Source: Lolium rigidum (lineage: Eukaryota; Streptophyta; Magnoliopsida; Poales; Poaceae). From it: a stretch of DNA of 64,000 nucleotides. Location: positions 32,994,620 through 33,058,619 of the forward strand of contig NC_061511.1 of the NCBI RefSeq assembly GCF_022539505.1, given 5' to 3'. Shown here one piece after another: positions 61,126 to 64,000 of this stretch. The stretch's first letter is position 1. The number at the start of each line of letters is the position of its first letter. Under the pieces are notes generated by a model. It was not told the origin of the DNA, did not search any database, and saw nothing but the letters and a program-made list of their open reading frames with translations. The position numbers and the translations under genes are program-made.

Positions 61126-64000
61126 AAACAACACTTAAGTAGACTTAGTTAGCCTTAATGGCTCACACAAATGATCTAGCATCACTACTTAACATTGCCA
61201 CCGAAAATTATGCTAGGGTCTTCTTATTTAGGAAAATAATTTCCTCTCATTGAAATGTGGATTAGGGTTTCTCTTTAGTTTGGGAGAAATAATTTCCTCT
61301 CATTAAAGCTTGTTAAGATTTAATCTCCTCAACTAACAAGGTATGATCACATGTTGACCAAGGTCAACACTTCACACTTATTATTTGAGAATCATGATTT
61401 AAATGAGGTTCTATACCTCATGCAATTTAAATAACTAGGTGATTTAAGATCCCCAAGTGAGCATATACGAGACCATGCAACAGAGGTCATCACATTACTT
61501 CATACCAATTGGGAATATGATCTAAATGAGGTGCTACACCTCATAGATTTGAAATCTTAATTTTTGAAATAATTTAAATGGGCTAGGATTGACTACATAG
61601 CCAATTTTGGATTCTAGCCCATGATCATGTACAGTAACAATATCATATTTTTTCATAAACAATTAGATACTTGAAAATGTGAATCATAGCAATTGGATTC
61701 ACCTCAAAACTCATTATGGTTGATTTTTAAAATTTATTTGAAAACTGAAAAGTCTCTGTCTTGTTAGTTTTGTTACATTATTTCTTCAATAGATATGAGG
61801 TTGAATTCAAAGTGGTTGGGTAGAGTATTTCATAGGCTTTCCAACAACATCAAATTTACTAAATTTGGCCAAGTGGATTGAGAGTTATTCAAATTCTAAG
61901 TGAGCACCAGTATTGAAATTTACTTAAACGAATTAATTCGAAGATGGACTGAATGGGCTAGGCGGGAAAGCAAATGGGCCGAAATGGTTTGAAATGGGGA
62001 AAACCAGCCCAACAGCGTTTCTCACGCCGCGGGCCGCCTGACAGGGTGGGGCCTGCGTATCAGCCTCTGTTTAACACCGAAATGGTACCTGTTAACTTGA
62101 GCCGTAGGATTAGATGGATGATCGACGGTCGAGCGTCGTCGTCGTCGACGGCGAAAAGGGGTTGCTGGCACGACGGAGGTAGGGGGTCGGCGGCGATCTG
62201 GGGCTCCGGCGATGGTCGGCGACGAGGTAGGGTGATGTTGCGGACGATGGGGAAGCCAATGGTGGTCGCAGCAGCGTCGGGGGTAGACGAATTCGACGAC
62301 GCCTTCTTCTCCTGCTCCGGCGGACTCCGGCGATCAATTGACGAGCTACGGTGTAAATTGGAGAGGGGAAGTGGGTCGAGGAGATAAAGTGGAGGGAGAG
62401 GAGCAAGTTTGGTGTGGAGGATGAGGCGCGGGGGTGGCTCTATTTATAGATACGCGAGGTGCTGCGAGGGTGCGGGCAAGGTCGTCGACGGAGATGGCGT
62501 TCTAGGGCGCGGAAGGGCAGGGCGATGGGGGCGTGGTGTTGCAGGCATCATGGCGGAGCTAGGGAGCGTGCTGGCGTAGGAAAGGGAGGAGGGGACGGCT
62601 CATGATCATGGCACGACGGGTACGGTACTGGCGGCAAAGTTCTTGGTCATGGCAACAGCGACGGTGCACACGCGTGTAGTTGAGCATGTCTAGGAGCTAG
62701 TCGTGATCCTGGTGAGCATGTAGGAGGAAGAGTTGGGGCAAGAGGTGGTCGGACGCGACGAGGCGAGCCAGTGGACTGGCGTGTCCAGGGTCGTGTCTGT
62801 GCACGCTCTGGCATGTCCTGGCGCGTCTGGACACGTCGCGTTCCAGGCGTGGGCGTGCACTTCTTTGGCCAGGGAGGGTACGAGCGTGCATGGTGGAGTG
62901 AGAGCTACCGAGTTGACATGGTAAGGCTGGCCAGAGAGAGGTGGTGAGGTAGGGTGGCATGGTGGTGTCTATCATGGCCGGCATGGGTGTGTTCTTCATC
63001 ATGGCCTCACTTTAATCAGGGCTGAAGGGCAGGGCTTGATGCAGAGGAGGTACAGGAGGTTGATGATCACAAATCAAAAGGGGTGTAGGCCAAAATCCAT
63101 TGGATGTTAGCATGTGTGCATAAAGTAAAATGATGCCTGCCAAGTGTTTGACAATATGGCCGCATGAAACTTTTTGTTGAATTTTGAAAATCCTTTTGGT
63201 GAAGTTCATTTAAATAATTATTGGAGTGGAATGGTGGCGGTGGTGGTCAATTTGGTGCTGGTTTGCAAGATTTCAAATTTGGGTTCATCTTCTCTTTGTT
63301 TCAAAGTCTCCTCTTGTCATCTCTTTTATGGTCAACCTGGGCAGAGTCAACCCTAGTGGTCAACATCAAAATGGTTCACCTTGACATGGTCTTGGATGAG
63401 GTGGAAAGTGTTGACCAAGTTTGGTTTAAGAATATTCCAAACCAGGGGTGCAAAGTGGGTATGATATTAAAAAGTGTCAAAGTGACCATGATCACATGTA
63501 AGTGGAATTTGAATTTTCCTTTGATTTTAATTGTGTTTCTTTGATGCAAAGGTGTTTGTTTTTGATATATAAGTATTTCACAAGCAAAGGCACAAGCAAA
63601 GGTGGCCTTGGTTGAGGATTTGCAAAGTTGGCCAAAGTGTATGTGAGTGAAATTGCATTTCTCCATTTCTTTTCTTTATCTTTTATTGATTTGGTTTTCT
63701 CTTGAATCAAAAGTGATTATTATTAGTTTAGGAACATTTCCAAACCATTGAAAAAATTCCAAAAGGCCTAGTTCAAAGATTTGCAAAAATGGCCATAAAC
63801 ACATAAGAGGTGAAATTCCAAATTTTCTTAATCTTCTATTTTGTTCTCCTTGTTTTACTTGGGCATGGTTTAGGGTCCATTTAGTGTGGGATTAGGTTTA
63901 GAGATGGTTTCACACCATTTGGGCAAGGTAGGAGTGCATAGGACAAGATTTGATAAAATGGCTAAGTACCACATATGCTTCTATGCATATGTTTAATTTC
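61126..64000. other. Right-end region, non-coding, with a GC-rich block
   Basis: 61126-62000 and 63010-64000 are AT-rich without supported genes. 62010-63000 is GC-rich with tandem-like GTCGTCGTCG and GGCGTGTC words. On the minus strand a TATA box (62441-62449) is followed by a CT-rich leader (CTCCTCTCCCTCCACTTTATC), looking like the start of a transcript. ORFs in the block (for example 62110-62406, minus) are low-complexity Arg/Ser/Pro frames that I do not accept as genes. Confidence 0.45.
62441..62449 (-). promoter_or_regulatory. TATA box on the minus strand
   Basis: Reads CTATAAATAGAG on the minus strand, just upstream of the CT-rich leader at about 62400. It fits the U3/R border of a long LTR or a gene start. 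Confidence 0.4.

Larger units (their letters stand above)
51107..64000 (-). mobile_element. LTR-like sequence of undetermined family, minus orientation, interrupted twice
   Basis: On the minus strand the left border ends ATCCGGGTGTTGACA. An AATAAA word (51213-51218 inverted) precedes that end, and a TATA box (62441-62449 inverted, CTATAAATAGAG) lies far upstream. Removing Athila-B and the gap/Angela insertion joins 51107-52351, 60499-60793 and 61126-64000, with the target words rejoining cleanly. More than 4.4 kb without coding would suit a very long LTR of a non-coding (LARD-like) element. This is inference, since the other end is outside the window. Confidence 0.4.

Overview
This window is plant nuclear DNA from a large-genome grass, most likely a wheat, barley or Aegilops relative (Triticeae). 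The signs are a BARE-1/WIS/Angela-type Copia LTR, Athila- and Tat-lineage Ty3/gypsy elements, CACTA transposons with CTTTAGTCGCGGTTGG subterminal repeats, and a grass-type EPSP synthase fragment. Nearly all of it is transposable element inserted into transposable element. No intact, ordinary host gene is visible. A 100-N assembly gap lies at 61026-61125.

Left block (1-46587): one nested stack. The oldest layer is a CACTA element (CACTA-2) whose right end survives at 44881-46587. A Tat-lineage gypsy element (Tat-2) interrupts it. Tat-2 resurfaces at 7430-12388, 28839-30804 and 43508-44880, and is itself split by three insertions: a second Tat element (Tat-1, ending at 7429); a 16.4-kb DNA element with 17-bp terminal inverted repeats (12389-28838); and a full-length Athila-lineage element (Athila-A, 30805-43502, target duplication CGCAG). 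Athila-A is interrupted in turn by a 4.2-kb CACTA (CACTA-3, 35509-39732, target duplication TTT).

The 16.4-kb element carries the first three exons, and the first few bases of exon 4, of the nuclear gene for chloroplast EPSP synthase. The introns are retained and the fragment is fused to a GC-rich segment of unknown origin. It later received an 11.4-kb CACTA (CACTA-1, 13769-25133, target duplication GCG) and a 1.76-kb PIF/Harbinger-type element (26416-28175, target duplication TAA). CACTA-1 carries a decayed TNP2 transposase, a second gene ending in a Ulp1/C48 SUMO-protease-like domain, and a small antisense accessory gene. The Harbinger-type element has no transposase but encodes a 357-396 residue protein. 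By eye, the CACTA antisense protein and the Harbinger-borne protein share a domain, and the latter adds a tail with ubiquitin- and SUMO-interaction-like motifs. This is the most unusual signal in the window.

Both Tat elements carry, between pol and the 3' LTR, antisense genes with their own TATA boxes and several spliced exons. Both Athila elements encode only gag and protease and look non-autonomous.

Right block (46588-64000): about 2 kb of AT-rich DNA with no recognisable gene; a 2.1-kb element with 185-bp terminal inverted repeats holding an unknown 154-aa ORF; a Copia gag start with its tRNA-Met primer site; then an LTR-like sequence in minus orientation (51107 to the window end), interrupted by a full-length Athila element (Athila-B, 52352-60493, target duplication ATGCT) and by an Angela-type LTR at the gap.

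All element and family names rest on motif recognition by eye, not on database searches.
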